From Lewinella sp. W8 (lineage in GTDB: Bacteria; Bacteroidota; Bacteroidia; Chitinophagales; Saprospiraceae): DNA of 64,000 nt. The stretch covers positions 62,001-126,000 of the forward strand of contig NZ_SNAQ03000018.1 in assembly GCF_004375085.3 (NCBI RefSeq), read 5' to 3'. The notes below the pieces were generated by a model that was given only the letters and a program-made list of their open reading frames with translations, searched no databases and had not been told where the DNA came from. Below are positions 15,628 to 24,489 of this stretch, piece after piece. The translations under genes were made by a program, and so were the position numbers. Every line of letters starts with the position of its first letter. Position 1 is the first letter of the stretch.

Positions 15628-18600
15628 TTGAAAGAAAAGGGCACAAGTTCGTTTACTAACTATCAGGGCACCGCAAGGCACCAACGTCAACTCGCGGCAC
15701 TAGACCCCTCATTTGTGGGGATAGACGAACACCAGCTTCACGATCTGCTGGCCGCCGCCGCCTCCTACGCCAAGCACATAAAATACTACAATCGTGAGGG
15801 CCAGGACCAGGCCCCCAACACGGACGAAAAGTACAACTGGTCTCCCTTTTTCCTCAAGGACGAAAGTGTTTTCCTGGCCACACTCCTGAGTGCCGATCTC
15901 TCCCCGTTTGACGACCTGATTCAGGAGTCCTTTCTCAACATTCACCACGACCAGAGCCCGGAGAAGCAACGGTCAACCCTGGAACAGCTCATCGATAGCC
16001 TGCTGGATCTGACCGGCCTCCTCTTCAGTTGGCACCAGCAAGCCAGGGACTTACGCTCCTGGAACGAAGAGCACCGAATCGAGCAGGAAATAGACCGGGC
16101 CATGCTGGGGGACCTGGGAATACAGTTCCGCGCGTTTAAAATCATTGTCCGTGCAGCCCCCCAGACCTTCGGGCTGGACAAAAAGGTACAAAGTAGCTGG
16201 AACCAGCAATTGGCTTCCTTCCCCGACACCTGGGACCGGGAGGAACAGCGCTCCTTCATCCAGGGAGAAGAGAGTTCTTCGCGGGATCTGGGGGATAAGC
16301 TCAAGTTTGCCGGTGCGCGGCTTCAGGAATACTACCGTCGGTTGTACTTCACGATGGCTTACCTGATGGAATTGAGTGAGTCCCTGTTTACGGAATCCAT
16401 TACCAACCGTAATGACCATAACCCCCAAATTGGGCTTTTCATCAGTTTCCTGAAGCTATTTGGAGAAGCCCAGCGGGAGCTGAATTCAATTACCGGGCGT
16501 CATCTTGACTACTACTACGAGGAAGTACTCGGGCTACGTCCTCGGGGGGGCGTACCGGATTCCACTACGATTTGCCTGGAGACGGTTCCCGGGGTTCGGG
16601 AGGTCGTCATCCCGTCGGGCACGCTGTTTCTGGCGGGCGTCAACGCAGAGGGTGTTCCCTCTCACTATAAAATCCTCCGGGAGCTGATCGCCACCCCGGC
16701 GAGCGTGGCGGTGCTGAAGACCGTTTTTGTCAGCAAGAACCCCATCGTGCAAACCGGAAGTTCTTACCGACTGGTTTCGGCGATCTACGCCGCCCCGGTA
16801 GCCAACTCCGCCGATGGGCGGGGAGGAGCCTTTACGGGTACGGACACCAGCTGGCCCGTACTGGGGGAGGATCAGTTTGATTTTGGTAAGAAGGATCGCC
16901 AGATGGTCACCTCAACGCTGGGCTTCGCGTTTTGCTCCAGCACCCTGCTCGTCGGGGAAGGTAGCCGGGAAGTAAAAATGACCTTACGCTTCACCCCCGC
17001 TTCCTTCCTGACGCTGCGGGATCTGCTCGACGACATTGCCAATAACTCGGAGGGGAAATCCAGTAGAGGAGATATTTTCTCTTCCGTATTTACGCACCCC
17101 TTCCTACTTTCTCATACGGGCCCTGAAGGTTGGGTGGAAATCGAAAAATACCGCATTCTTCCCCCGCCCGAAGAAAGTTGGAACACTCCGGTACTCACGC
17201 TGGAATTCCAATTGGATCAGTCGGCCCCCGCCATCACGCCTTACGACCCTTCCCTCCATCAGGAAGCCTTCACGACTTCCTGGCCCGTACTTAAGGTACT
17301 GCTGAGTGACCAGGAGGCGATTTATGGATACTCTTTCCTCCGGGACCTGGAACTTGAAGAAATATCCCTGGATGTCTCCGTAAAGGGCCTAAAAAATATT
17401 ACCGCCAATAATGACCAGGGGCTGCTCGATGCCTCTGGTCCTTTTCTTCCTTTTGGCCCCTTTCCCCGGAAAAACAGCTACTTCCTCTTCGGTCACCAGG
17501 AATTGTTCAACAAACCACTCGACTCCCTGAATGTACACATTGAATGGGGAGAAACGCCCGAAACGGATAATGGCTTTGCGGACCATTATGCTGCCTACGA
17601 TCAGGACATCACCAACGAGAGCTTTACCGTAAGGGTAAGCGGTTTGACGGATTATGCCTTCCAGCCCGGAAGCCGTGAACAACAGGAGGAATTCCCACTC
17701 TTCTCCAGCCATTACGTCCAACAGCCAGCACTTTCTCCACATACGACGATTGAGATCGATGAAGCCAGCCTGAGGCGAATGCAGTTTCGGCCCTTATTCC
17801 ACCTGACGGAGCTTCCACCCTACGATAACGGCTGCCGTACGGGTTATTTCAAGTTCAACCTGGCGGCGCCCTCCATGGCCTTCGGGCACGCGCTGTACCC
17901 CCGGCTGTTTGCCCGGGTAATGGCCGAAAATGCCCGTCCGCGCCCCTTTCGACTCTTCGGTGAAGCGGAGGAAGAACCGCTGGTGATTCCTAACGAACCC
18001 TACACGCCGGTCATTAACCAGATAAGCCTGGATTATACCGCTTCCACCACCCTGAAACTGGGTCGCCTTGACCAACGAGAAAATAACCCCACGGAGGACA
18101 ACGCACTGTTTCGTCTTCATCCTTTCGGGCAGGAGACGGTCTACCAGAAGGGGCTACTGACTACTCCCCATCTGTGTCCGCGGTTTGATGAAGATGGCTA
18201 TTTATATATCGGCATCCGGGATCTACACCCCCCGCAGCAGCTGTCGCTTTTCTTTGATCTGGAGGAAAGTGAGAAAAAATTCAGTCGGGGAGCACCGGAC
18301 GTGAAGTGGCATTACCTCCACGGGGAAGAATGGCGGCCCTTCCCCGTACAACATATACTTTCTGACACCACGGTCAAGCTGTCCACGAGTGGCATTCTTC
18401 ACCTCTATTGTTCCGAAGAAATGACCAGGGGCACCCACCTGCTGGGCCCGGACGTCCACTGGATCCGAGCGTCGTCAGCGGGCAATCTTTCTACTGCGGG
18501 GCGGTGCCGGGCCATTCTCTCCAACGCCGTGGACGCCTCGTGGATTGACAACGGAGATGACCACCATTTGAAAACTCCACCCGCAGACCGGCCGCCCATC

Positions 18601-19512
18601 ACCGAGCCGGTCGTGACCCTTGCGGGCATCAGTAAGGTAACCCAGCCAGCGGCCTTCTCAAAAGGCATGCCGGCCGAGCAAAAATCTGCCTACTACGTCC
18701 GTAACAGCGAGCGGCTGAGGCACAAAAACCGGGGGGTGAACGTCTGGGATATCGAACGCCTCGTGCTGGAATCCTTTCCCGACATCCAGCAGGTAAAATG
18801 CATCGGCAAGCACATGCACGAGGATATCCTCGGGGTCGGAGAGGTGCTGGTGGTGGTCATTCCCCGGATATCCGGCCCCAACCCCACGCCAAGGGTGGGA
18901 TACCATATTCTTCAGGAAATTCAGGAGTACCTGAAGTCGCTGTCCTCGGTTTTTGCCGACATCCGCGTCATCAATCCGGTTTACGAACGGCTCAAGGTGA
19001 GTTGCCACGTAAAACTGACCAAAGAGAGTACCCTTCACCGAGGACGGGCGCTGAAGGAGGTGGAGGATGCGATAAAAAACTACGTCTGCCCGTGGTTAGG
19101 CGGAGGTTCCGTCAACCTTGGCGGGTCGGTAAGTAAGACCGAGATCCTTGCCATCATCAATGAATGCCGACACATCCAGTATACTACTGGCTTTTCCATG
19201 GTGCTCATCTACGAAAAACAAGATGACTTCTACTCCCTGGAAGACACGGCGGTGGAGGATACCAATGCAGAAATCCTTACGGCCAGCCGGCCGTGGAGTG
19301 TCTTGATTCCACTCGAAGAGCATCAGATCGAAATTCTCGAAACCGATGACCACCAGTTTGAGTCCATCACGGCCATCGACCGGATGCGGCTAGAGGCCGA
19401 CTTCATCATCCTGGAAGAAGGCGGCGAGGATATGGACCTTCCATCTCCCTCCGGTAGCGGCCAAGACGGAGCCGCCGACTTTGACCTTCCCCCCTCCTGG
19501 TTAACCCCATAA
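15628..19512 (+). CDS. Large baseplate J / gp6-like wedge protein (Afp11-like)
   Basis: The reading frame opens further upstream inside gp25. Protein similarity starts at KEKGTSSFTNYQGTARHQRQL, so a TTG at 15628 is the likely start (about 1294 residues). The N-terminus has the eCIS pattern DEHQLHDLLAAAASYAKHIKYYN. A baseplate-J-like domain occupies about residues 1080-1230: VVVIPRISGPNPTPRVGYHI, FADIRVINPVYERLKVSC, and TKTEILAIINECRHIQY in the form SKTEILAIINECRHIQYT. The central 700 residues contain many beta-rich insertions (surface domains). It forms the iris of the baseplate with the gp7-like partner encoded two genes downstream. Confidence 0.92.
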   Translation: MKEKGTSSFTNYQGTARHQRQLAALDPSFVGIDEHQLHDLLAAAASYAKHIKYYNREGQDQAPNTDEKYNWSPFFLKDESVFLATLLSADLSPFDDLIQESFLNIHHDQSPEKQRSTLEQLIDSLLDLTGLLFSWHQQARDLRSWNEEHRIEQEIDRAMLGDLGIQFRAFKIIVRAAPQTFGLDKKVQSSWNQQLASFPDTWDREEQRSFIQGEESSSRDLGDKLKFAGARLQEYYRRLYFTMAYLMELSESLFTESITNRNDHNPQIGLFISFLKLFGEAQRELNSITGRHLDYYYEEVLGLRPRGGVPDSTTICLETVPGVREVVIPSGTLFLAGVNAEGVPSHYKILRELIATPASVAVLKTVFVSKNPIVQTGSSYRLVSAIYAAPVANSADGRGGAFTGTDTSWPVLGEDQFDFGKKDRQMVTSTLGFAFCSSTLLVGEGSREVKMTLRFTPASFLTLRDLLDDIANNSEGKSSRGDIFSSVFTHPFLLSHTGPEGWVEIEKYRILPPPEESWNTPVLTLEFQLDQSAPAITPYDPSLHQEAFTTSWPVLKVLLSDQEAIYGYSFLRDLELEEISLDVSVKGLKNITANNDQGLLDASGPFLPFGPFPRKNSYFLFGHQELFNKPLDSLNVHIEWGETPETDNGFADHYAAYDQDITNESFTVRVSGLTDYAFQPGSREQQEEFPLFSSHYVQQPALSPHTTIEIDEASLRRMQFRPLFHLTELPPYDNGCRTGYFKFNLAAPSMAFGHALYPRLFARVMAENARPRPFRLFGEAEEEPLVIPNEPYTPVINQISLDYTASTTLKLGRLDQRENNPTEDNALFRLHPFGQETVYQKGLLTTPHLCPRFDEDGYLYIGIRDLHPPQQLSLFFDLEESEKKFSRGAPDVKWHYLHGEEWRPFPVQHILSDTTVKLSTSGILHLYCSEEMTRGTHLLGPDVHWIRASSAGNLSTAGRCRAILSNAVDASWIDNGDDHHLKTPPADRPPITEPVVTLAGISKVTQPAAFSKGMPAEQKSAYYVRNSERLRHKNRGVNVWDIERLVLESFPDIQQVKCIGKHMHEDILGVGEVLVVVIPRISGPNPTPRVGYHILQEIQEYLKSLSSVFADIRVINPVYERLKVSCHVKLTKESTLHRGRALKEVEDAIKNYVCPWLGGGSVNLGGSVSKTEILAIINECRHIQYTTGFSMVLIYEKQDDFYSLEDTAVEDTNAEILTASRPWSVLIPLEEHQIEILETDDHQFESITAIDRMRLEADFIILEEGGEDMDLPSPSGSGQDGAADFDLPPSWLTP

Positions 19513-19521
19513 TCTTTACCC

Positions 19522-20340
19522 ATGTTAATGAACCGAGCCTCCCTGAAAAGTCTATTCAGCAAAGGAAAATTTCCTTCCGAAAATCACTTTGCCCACCTAA
19601 TTGACTCAACCGTCAATAAAATGGAGGATGGCATCGGAAAGTCAGCGGAGGAAGGCCTACAATTGTCGCCGCAAGGAGAAGCGGACCCGGTGCTGAGCAT
19701 TTACGAGCGCATGGACGTCGAGCGGCCTTCCTGGCAACTCAAATTACTCCGGGACAACGATGCCCGGGGACTGAGCTTTGAAAAACTGGGGAAGGATGAG
19801 TTTAATCAGGAAACCTCTGCGAGCCGTTTGTTTCTCAGTAACGAAGGGAATATTGGCGTAAATACCACCCAGCCCCTTAGTGACCTTCACGTAAACGGTA
19901 CCCTGGGCCATAATGCGCGGATTGGCACGCTGGTAATGGGGGAGGTGGAAGGTGACGGAAAGTGGCACACCGTCATTGGCGGCCTTTCCGGGCCCCAGGC
20001 GTTTGAAGCGGTGGCCCGCATTGACGGCCCGACGGGAAAGGCCAAATATGCCTTTACGCACGCGATTGCCCTTAGCACTTATGGCGGAAGACGATCACGG
20101 TGGAAAATCAAGCAGACCAGGGCCTACTACGGTTGGTTTTGGAACCGAATTGATTTCAAATGGGACGGCGACACCTTTGCGTACGCCCTCAAGGTGAGAA
20201 CCAGACAAAATTACGGCAAAGGAGAAGACGGCAGCTACAGCAAGATTCGCTTCCATCTTTCTTCCCTCTGGGACGACCGTTTGTTTTCTTCCCAGCATTT
20301 CACCCCCACGGCACCAACCGGGGAAAAAGAAAATGCCTAA
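19522..20340 (+). CDS. Fibre-like protein, candidate receptor-binding component
   Basis: This 272-residue protein begins with a short helical anchor (RASLKSLFSKGKFPSENHFAHLIDSTVNK). A fibre-like head follows (NEGNIGVNTTQPLSDLHVNGTL), a motif common at the start of Bacteroidota tail-fibre and chaperone-type adhesins. The C-terminal 120 residues are aromatic and beta-rich (AYYGWFWNRIDFKWDGD). It sits between the gp6-like and gp7-like genes. A role in target recognition or baseplate decoration is inferred from position and motif. Two possible ATGs, 19522 and 19528, cannot be told apart. Confidence 0.75.
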   Translation: MLMNRASLKSLFSKGKFPSENHFAHLIDSTVNKMEDGIGKSAEEGLQLSPQGEADPVLSIYERMDVERPSWQLKLLRDNDARGLSFEKLGKDEFNQETSASRLFLSNEGNIGVNTTQPLSDLHVNGTLGHNARIGTLVMGEVEGDGKWHTVIGGLSGPQAFEAVARIDGPTGKAKYAFTHAIALSTYGGRRSRWKIKQTRAYYGWFWNRIDFKWDGDTFAYALKVRTRQNYGKGEDGSYSKIRFHLSSLWDDRLFSSQHFTPTAPTGEKENA

Positions 20341-20343
20341 ACC

Positions 20344-23300
20344 ATGGAAGAGCACCAGTCGGTAATTCGCAAGGAGGAACTTTCCCGTGGGCTCAATTAT
20401 GATGACCTGCGGCTACGGGGCATTGCTCACGCCCAGCAACTGTCCGGGGCCACGTGGACGGACTACAACGTCCATGATCCCGGCGTCACCCTGCTGGAAT
20501 ATCTCTGCTTTGCGTTAACGGACCTCAGCTACCGGGCGAATTTTGACATTCGGGACATCCTGTACGCGAACGATGACCAGGGTAAACCCGACATCAATAA
20601 CGCCTTCTTTCCGGCCCACGAGATTCTACCCACTACTCCCCTGACGCCCCACGATTACCGGCGTTTGCTCATCGATCAGGTCAAGGATATTCGCAACGCC
20701 TGGTTCGACCCCATTTTAAACCACCAACGAGAATACCGGGGACTGTTTAAAGTCCGGATTCAGTTAGCCGAAGACATTGACCGCACCCTTCCCAGGGAGA
20801 AAGTACTGGCTTCCGTCAGGGAACTGCTCATGGCCCACCGCAATCTGTGCGAGGACCTGGACGACATTGTCATTCTTAAAACCGAGCACATCCATTTTTC
20901 TGCCGTAATCGAGATCCAACCCGATGCTTTTGGGGAAATGGTCATTGCCCGGATTCTTCATACGGTGGAACAAAAACTGAATCCAGGTATCCGCTACTAC
21001 ACCAAGGAAGAGTTGCTGGCGGAAGGTCTGTCCATCAGCGAAATCTTTGATGGTCCCGAACCCGTGCACGGTTTCATAAAGCCCGAGAGCCTGAAGAAAT
21101 TCCCGGACAACACCAACATTTCTGAACTCCGCGAAGAAATTTCCGCCGTAGAGGGCGTCAAATTGATCAACGATCTGAAGGTATGGAAGGAAGGGCAAAG
21201 GATTACGGGGGATGAGATTGTCCCCGGCCAGGACGCAGCCCTTAGTCTGGACCCGTCGATGATTGAAGGTACTGGGCAGCTTGGCGAGCTTAAGTTGCTG
21301 CGCAACGGGGTTTCCGTATCCATCAATCCCCGCCAAACCCGGCAATTTTACAATAACCTTTCGGCCAAAGGGAAAAAGGGATTTCAACTGAAACTGAAGC
21401 TCGGTGAGCCCCCGGCAGTATCCCACAAAAAAGTCCGGGATCTGCGGTCATACTACTCGCTGCAACGCCTCCTGCCCGCCGTCTACGGACTGGGAGCTTA
21501 CGGACCACCCGCCACCGCCAACCGCAGTCATCGGGCGTACATTTCCCAGCTTAAGGGGTACCTGATTTTTTTTGAACAACTAATGGCCAACTACCTGGCC
21601 CAACTGGCCAACGTTCGTCACCTGTTCTCCATCGCGGAAGAGAAGGACCCCGCCGGAAAAACGCATGAACCCAGCTATTTCTATCAATTTCCGCATGATA
21701 TTCCCGAAGGGATTAACCTGGTCAATACGACCGAAGAGAATCCGTCGCCGGAAGTAATTGAGGAGTTGATCCAGGAAGTTTTCGGAGCCTTTGACCCCGC
21801 CGACGAGCGACGAGGACGTTTTCTGGACCACCTGTTGGCCCGCTTTGGGGAAACCTACGCCGGAGACTACCTGAAATTGCTCAACCACGAATCCCGCGAA
21901 GAGATCACCCACCAGTTGCTCAGGGGGAAAGCCGCATATCTCCGCCACTATTGCGAAATCAGCCGGTACCGAAGCCGGGGATTCAATTATCTGAAGGAGG
22001 CCTGGGAAAACGAAAACGTATCCGGACTCAAGAAGCGACTTGCCCTTCAGCTAAACCTGCACGACTCCCTGCCCGGTAGTCAGACCCCGAAATACCAAAA
22101 CCGTTTTCTGGGCAAGAACCGATACATTGACGATCTCCTGGGTTTCCGGGAGGAAAAGGCCGATGGTAAGCAAAGCCGCTCCAGGCTGTCCTTCGGTAAA
22201 ATCATCCGCAAGGGGTGCCAGGCCAGCAATTACGACATTTCCGGCAGGGGAAAAAATATGCGACTCACCCTGAAGGAACAAAAGCTTCCCGGTGGGGGCA
22301 AGTCCCCTTTCGGTACGGATGGTGCGAACGCCGACAAAGCGGGCAAATCCCAATCTTCGGGCGCGGACGCAGGTGCCACGATCACCCGGGGCAGCAAAGA
22401 CAACCTGGAGAAGGTCCGGGATAAGCTTCTGCGGCGATTCAATGACATTAACCTCCAGGGAGAAGGCTTCTTCCTGCTGGAAAACATCCTCCTCCGCCCC
22501 CGGGCCCGGCCCGGAAGCATGTTGGTCTTCGAAATGCCCCTACCCATTGAGTTGGGCCTGGAAAGCATTGAGTTGCGTACTCCGCACTTTACCACGGAGA
22601 AAGAACTCCAGGACCTTAGCAATGAACTGTTGTTACTGGGCGCTCAGGTAAAGAACTGGTCCTTGCTGGAAACGGATGAAGGATGGTCCATCGTCCTGTC
22701 AAAACATCAGTCTCCACGCCTACTCAGTGCTCCGATTCGCGTTGGCAGTACTCAGCGGGAAGGGTCCGAAAGTCCGGAGCAGGCACAAAAAATCCTGGAC
22801 TTTCTTCACCAAACCGTAACGAATTTGCGGGACCACAATCCACCGGCCCTGCAGGAATACCTGAGGTTTGAGGGGGAGCGCCTTCCCGGACACTCCGTTA
22901 ACTCCGATTTCTATTCCCTCCGTCTGAGTATGGTGGCCCCGAACTGGCCCGTGAAATTTCATGAGCGCGACTTTCAACAGCTCTTCCAGCAGGTGGTTGC
23001 CCGGAATATTCCCGCCCACCTCAGCGTCGACTACTACTGGTTATCCGTAACGGACATGCGGGAATTCGAGGGTCACTTCAAGACCTGGTTGGAGGCGTTG
23101 AAAAACGAAGACGACCGGCAACACCAAGCTGCCTCCCTGCAACTTATCCGAATCCTTCGTGGCCAGCAGTCCGACCAATCCGAGGGAGAAAAATATCAGG
23201 GTTTTCCACGGTCGCTTCTGGAGCGCCTGACGCAGCGGTTTGGGTACGGATTTCTGCTCTCGGAGGATGACCTCGGCCTGTTCATCTGCAACCGCCCGCA

Positions 23301-24489
23301 GGTCGTCTACCTGCTCAAGGAAGAAGGTATTGATACCTGGCAAAAACTCCGCAGAACGTCCACGTCGGAGCTGGAGAAATTGCTGATCCGAAAAGGTGAG
23401 AAAATTGATCCGAAAGAAATTGCGGGGTGGAGACGGCAGGCGGCCCTGGCCCTGGATGGACAATGGTCAGACCTGCAGGAGTATCAGGAGCAGTTTATGG
23501 CCTCCGCCGAGTACGGTCCTTCCCCTCGTCGCCCGACGGCTAAGGTGGAGCGAAAGCTAAGGGAATTGGCTAAATCCCCCGACGTATTGCTGGACCGAAT
23601 CGAATCGTGGATCGCCCGGTATCCCTCTTCCAGAAGTTTACCCATCAACCTGCTTGATTTCCTTTGTGGAGCGGCGGGATACGGATTCATCATCCCCGAA
23701 AATGACCTCCAGATTCTCCCCGGCCTAACGGAACAACTCCGGGCGGGCCTTCAGGGCCAGGGCATTACTACCCGCCTACTGCTAAGTGAGATGGACGAAT
23801 CCAGATGGCAGAGCATTCTCAATCAGTTTCAAATTACGGAAGGCGCTCCCTCCTTCGAAGAAATTCACGCATACAGCACCCTGGCGGCCAACGGGCGCCG
23901 GGAAGACTGGGAACAACTTCTCCGGGTCCAGCGGGAAAATCATCCGGACCGGACTCACTCACCCCTGCAGGACAGACTATCCTATCACCTTGAGCGTCTG
24001 CGAAAGGGCACGTCGGAAGTAACCCTGGAGAAAACGATCCTCACCCGACTCAGGGATTGGCGGGCGACGGAAAGCTCCTGGCACATTACCCCGAAGCTGC
24101 TTGAGATACTGCTATCGGAGGGTACCGACACCATTGTGTTCCCCGTCGATGACCTGACCGTAGTTGAGGGAATCGGTGAAAAATATGCCGACGTATTGTG
24201 TTCGTCAGGGATCGAAGACCTTGAATCCCTCGGGGCCCAGCGGCCCGCTTCACTCTACAATCAGCTGCGGGACAAAAACCTGAGCGTTAACGTTCCACAG
24301 CTTACCTTCTGGATCGACCAGGCCCAGCTCGCTACGGACCACCAGTGGCAGTCGCTGATCGACCTGCAGAAACACGGTGAAACGGACCTGCTGCAATCGG
24401 CCCGGATTGAGACACCCCTAAGGAGGCGCATTCAAGCCTGGCTGGACGCAAACGCCAGCTCACACTCCGCCAGATCAACCAGAAAATGA
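20344..24489 (+). CDS. Large gp7-like baseplate protein with three C-terminal helix-hairpin-helix modules
   Basis: The 1381-residue protein opens with the Afp12/gp7-type signature (WTDYNVHDPGVTLLEYLCFALTDLSY, residues about 38-63, shortened here to TDYNVHDPGVTLLEYL). It therefore partners the baseplate-J protein in the wedge. From residue 968 on it differs from the usual pattern. Three related modules begin at 968, 1113 and 1263, each with (E/P)xDDL, a hairpin such as VEGIGEKYADVL, a GI pair, and WxxQAxLAxdxqWxxLxxxQ. This matches the DUF4332-like helix-hairpin-helix module known from other Bacteroidota proteins. A low-complexity linker lies near 655-690. Its stop overlaps the next start (ATGA). 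Confidence 0.88.
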   Translation: MEEHQSVIRKEELSRGLNYDDLRLRGIAHAQQLSGATWTDYNVHDPGVTLLEYLCFALTDLSYRANFDIRDILYANDDQGKPDINNAFFPAHEILPTTPLTPHDYRRLLIDQVKDIRNAWFDPILNHQREYRGLFKVRIQLAEDIDRTLPREKVLASVRELLMAHRNLCEDLDDIVILKTEHIHFSAVIEIQPDAFGEMVIARILHTVEQKLNPGIRYYTKEELLAEGLSISEIFDGPEPVHGFIKPESLKKFPDNTNISELREEISAVEGVKLINDLKVWKEGQRITGDEIVPGQDAALSLDPSMIEGTGQLGELKLLRNGVSVSINPRQTRQFYNNLSAKGKKGFQLKLKLGEPPAVSHKKVRDLRSYYSLQRLLPAVYGLGAYGPPATANRSHRAYISQLKGYLIFFEQLMANYLAQLANVRHLFSIAEEKDPAGKTHEPSYFYQFPHDIPEGINLVNTTEENPSPEVIEELIQEVFGAFDPADERRGRFLDHLLARFGETYAGDYLKLLNHESREEITHQLLRGKAAYLRHYCEISRYRSRGFNYLKEAWENENVSGLKKRLALQLNLHDSLPGSQTPKYQNRFLGKNRYIDDLLGFREEKADGKQSRSRLSFGKIIRKGCQASNYDISGRGKNMRLTLKEQKLPGGGKSPFGTDGANADKAGKSQSSGADAGATITRGSKDNLEKVRDKLLRRFNDINLQGEGFFLLENILLRPRARPGSMLVFEMPLPIELGLESIELRTPHFTTEKELQDLSNELLLLGAQVKNWSLLETDEGWSIVLSKHQSPRLLSAPIRVGSTQREGSESPEQAQKILDFLHQTVTNLRDHNPPALQEYLRFEGERLPGHSVNSDFYSLRLSMVAPNWPVKFHERDFQQLFQQVVARNIPAHLSVDYYWLSVTDMREFEGHFKTWLEALKNEDDRQHQAASLQLIRILRGQQSDQSEGEKYQGFPRSLLERLTQRFGYGFLLSEDDLGLFICNRPQVVYLLKEEGIDTWQKLRRTSTSELEKLLIRKGEKIDPKEIAGWRRQAALALDGQWSDLQEYQEQFMASAEYGPSPRRPTAKVERKLRELAKSPDVLLDRIESWIARYPSSRSLPINLLDFLCGAAGYGFIIPENDLQILPGLTEQLRAGLQGQGITTRLLLSEMDESRWQSILNQFQITEGAPSFEEIHAYSTLAANGRREDWEQLLRVQRENHPDRTHSPLQDRLSYHLERLRKGTSEVTLEKTILTRLRDWRATESSWHITPKLLEILLSEGTDTIVFPVDDLTVVEGIGEKYADVLCSSGIEDLESLGAQRPASLYNQLRDKNLSVNVPQLTFWIDQAQLATDHQWQSLIDLQKHGETDLLQSARIETPLRRRIQAWLDANASSHSARSTRK
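23245..24393 (+). repeat. Three diverged HhH modules inside the gp7-like gene
   Basis: The modules start at 23245, 23680 and 24130 (spacing 145 and 150 codons). Each has about 85 residues of recognisable similarity followed by a helical linker of about 60. They are too diverged at DNA level for a recent duplication. The first keeps WRRQAALALDGQWSDLQ and the third WIDQAQLATDHQWQSLID; the second has lost the tryptophan and the canonical spacing but keeps ENDLQILPGL. Confidence 0.7.
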
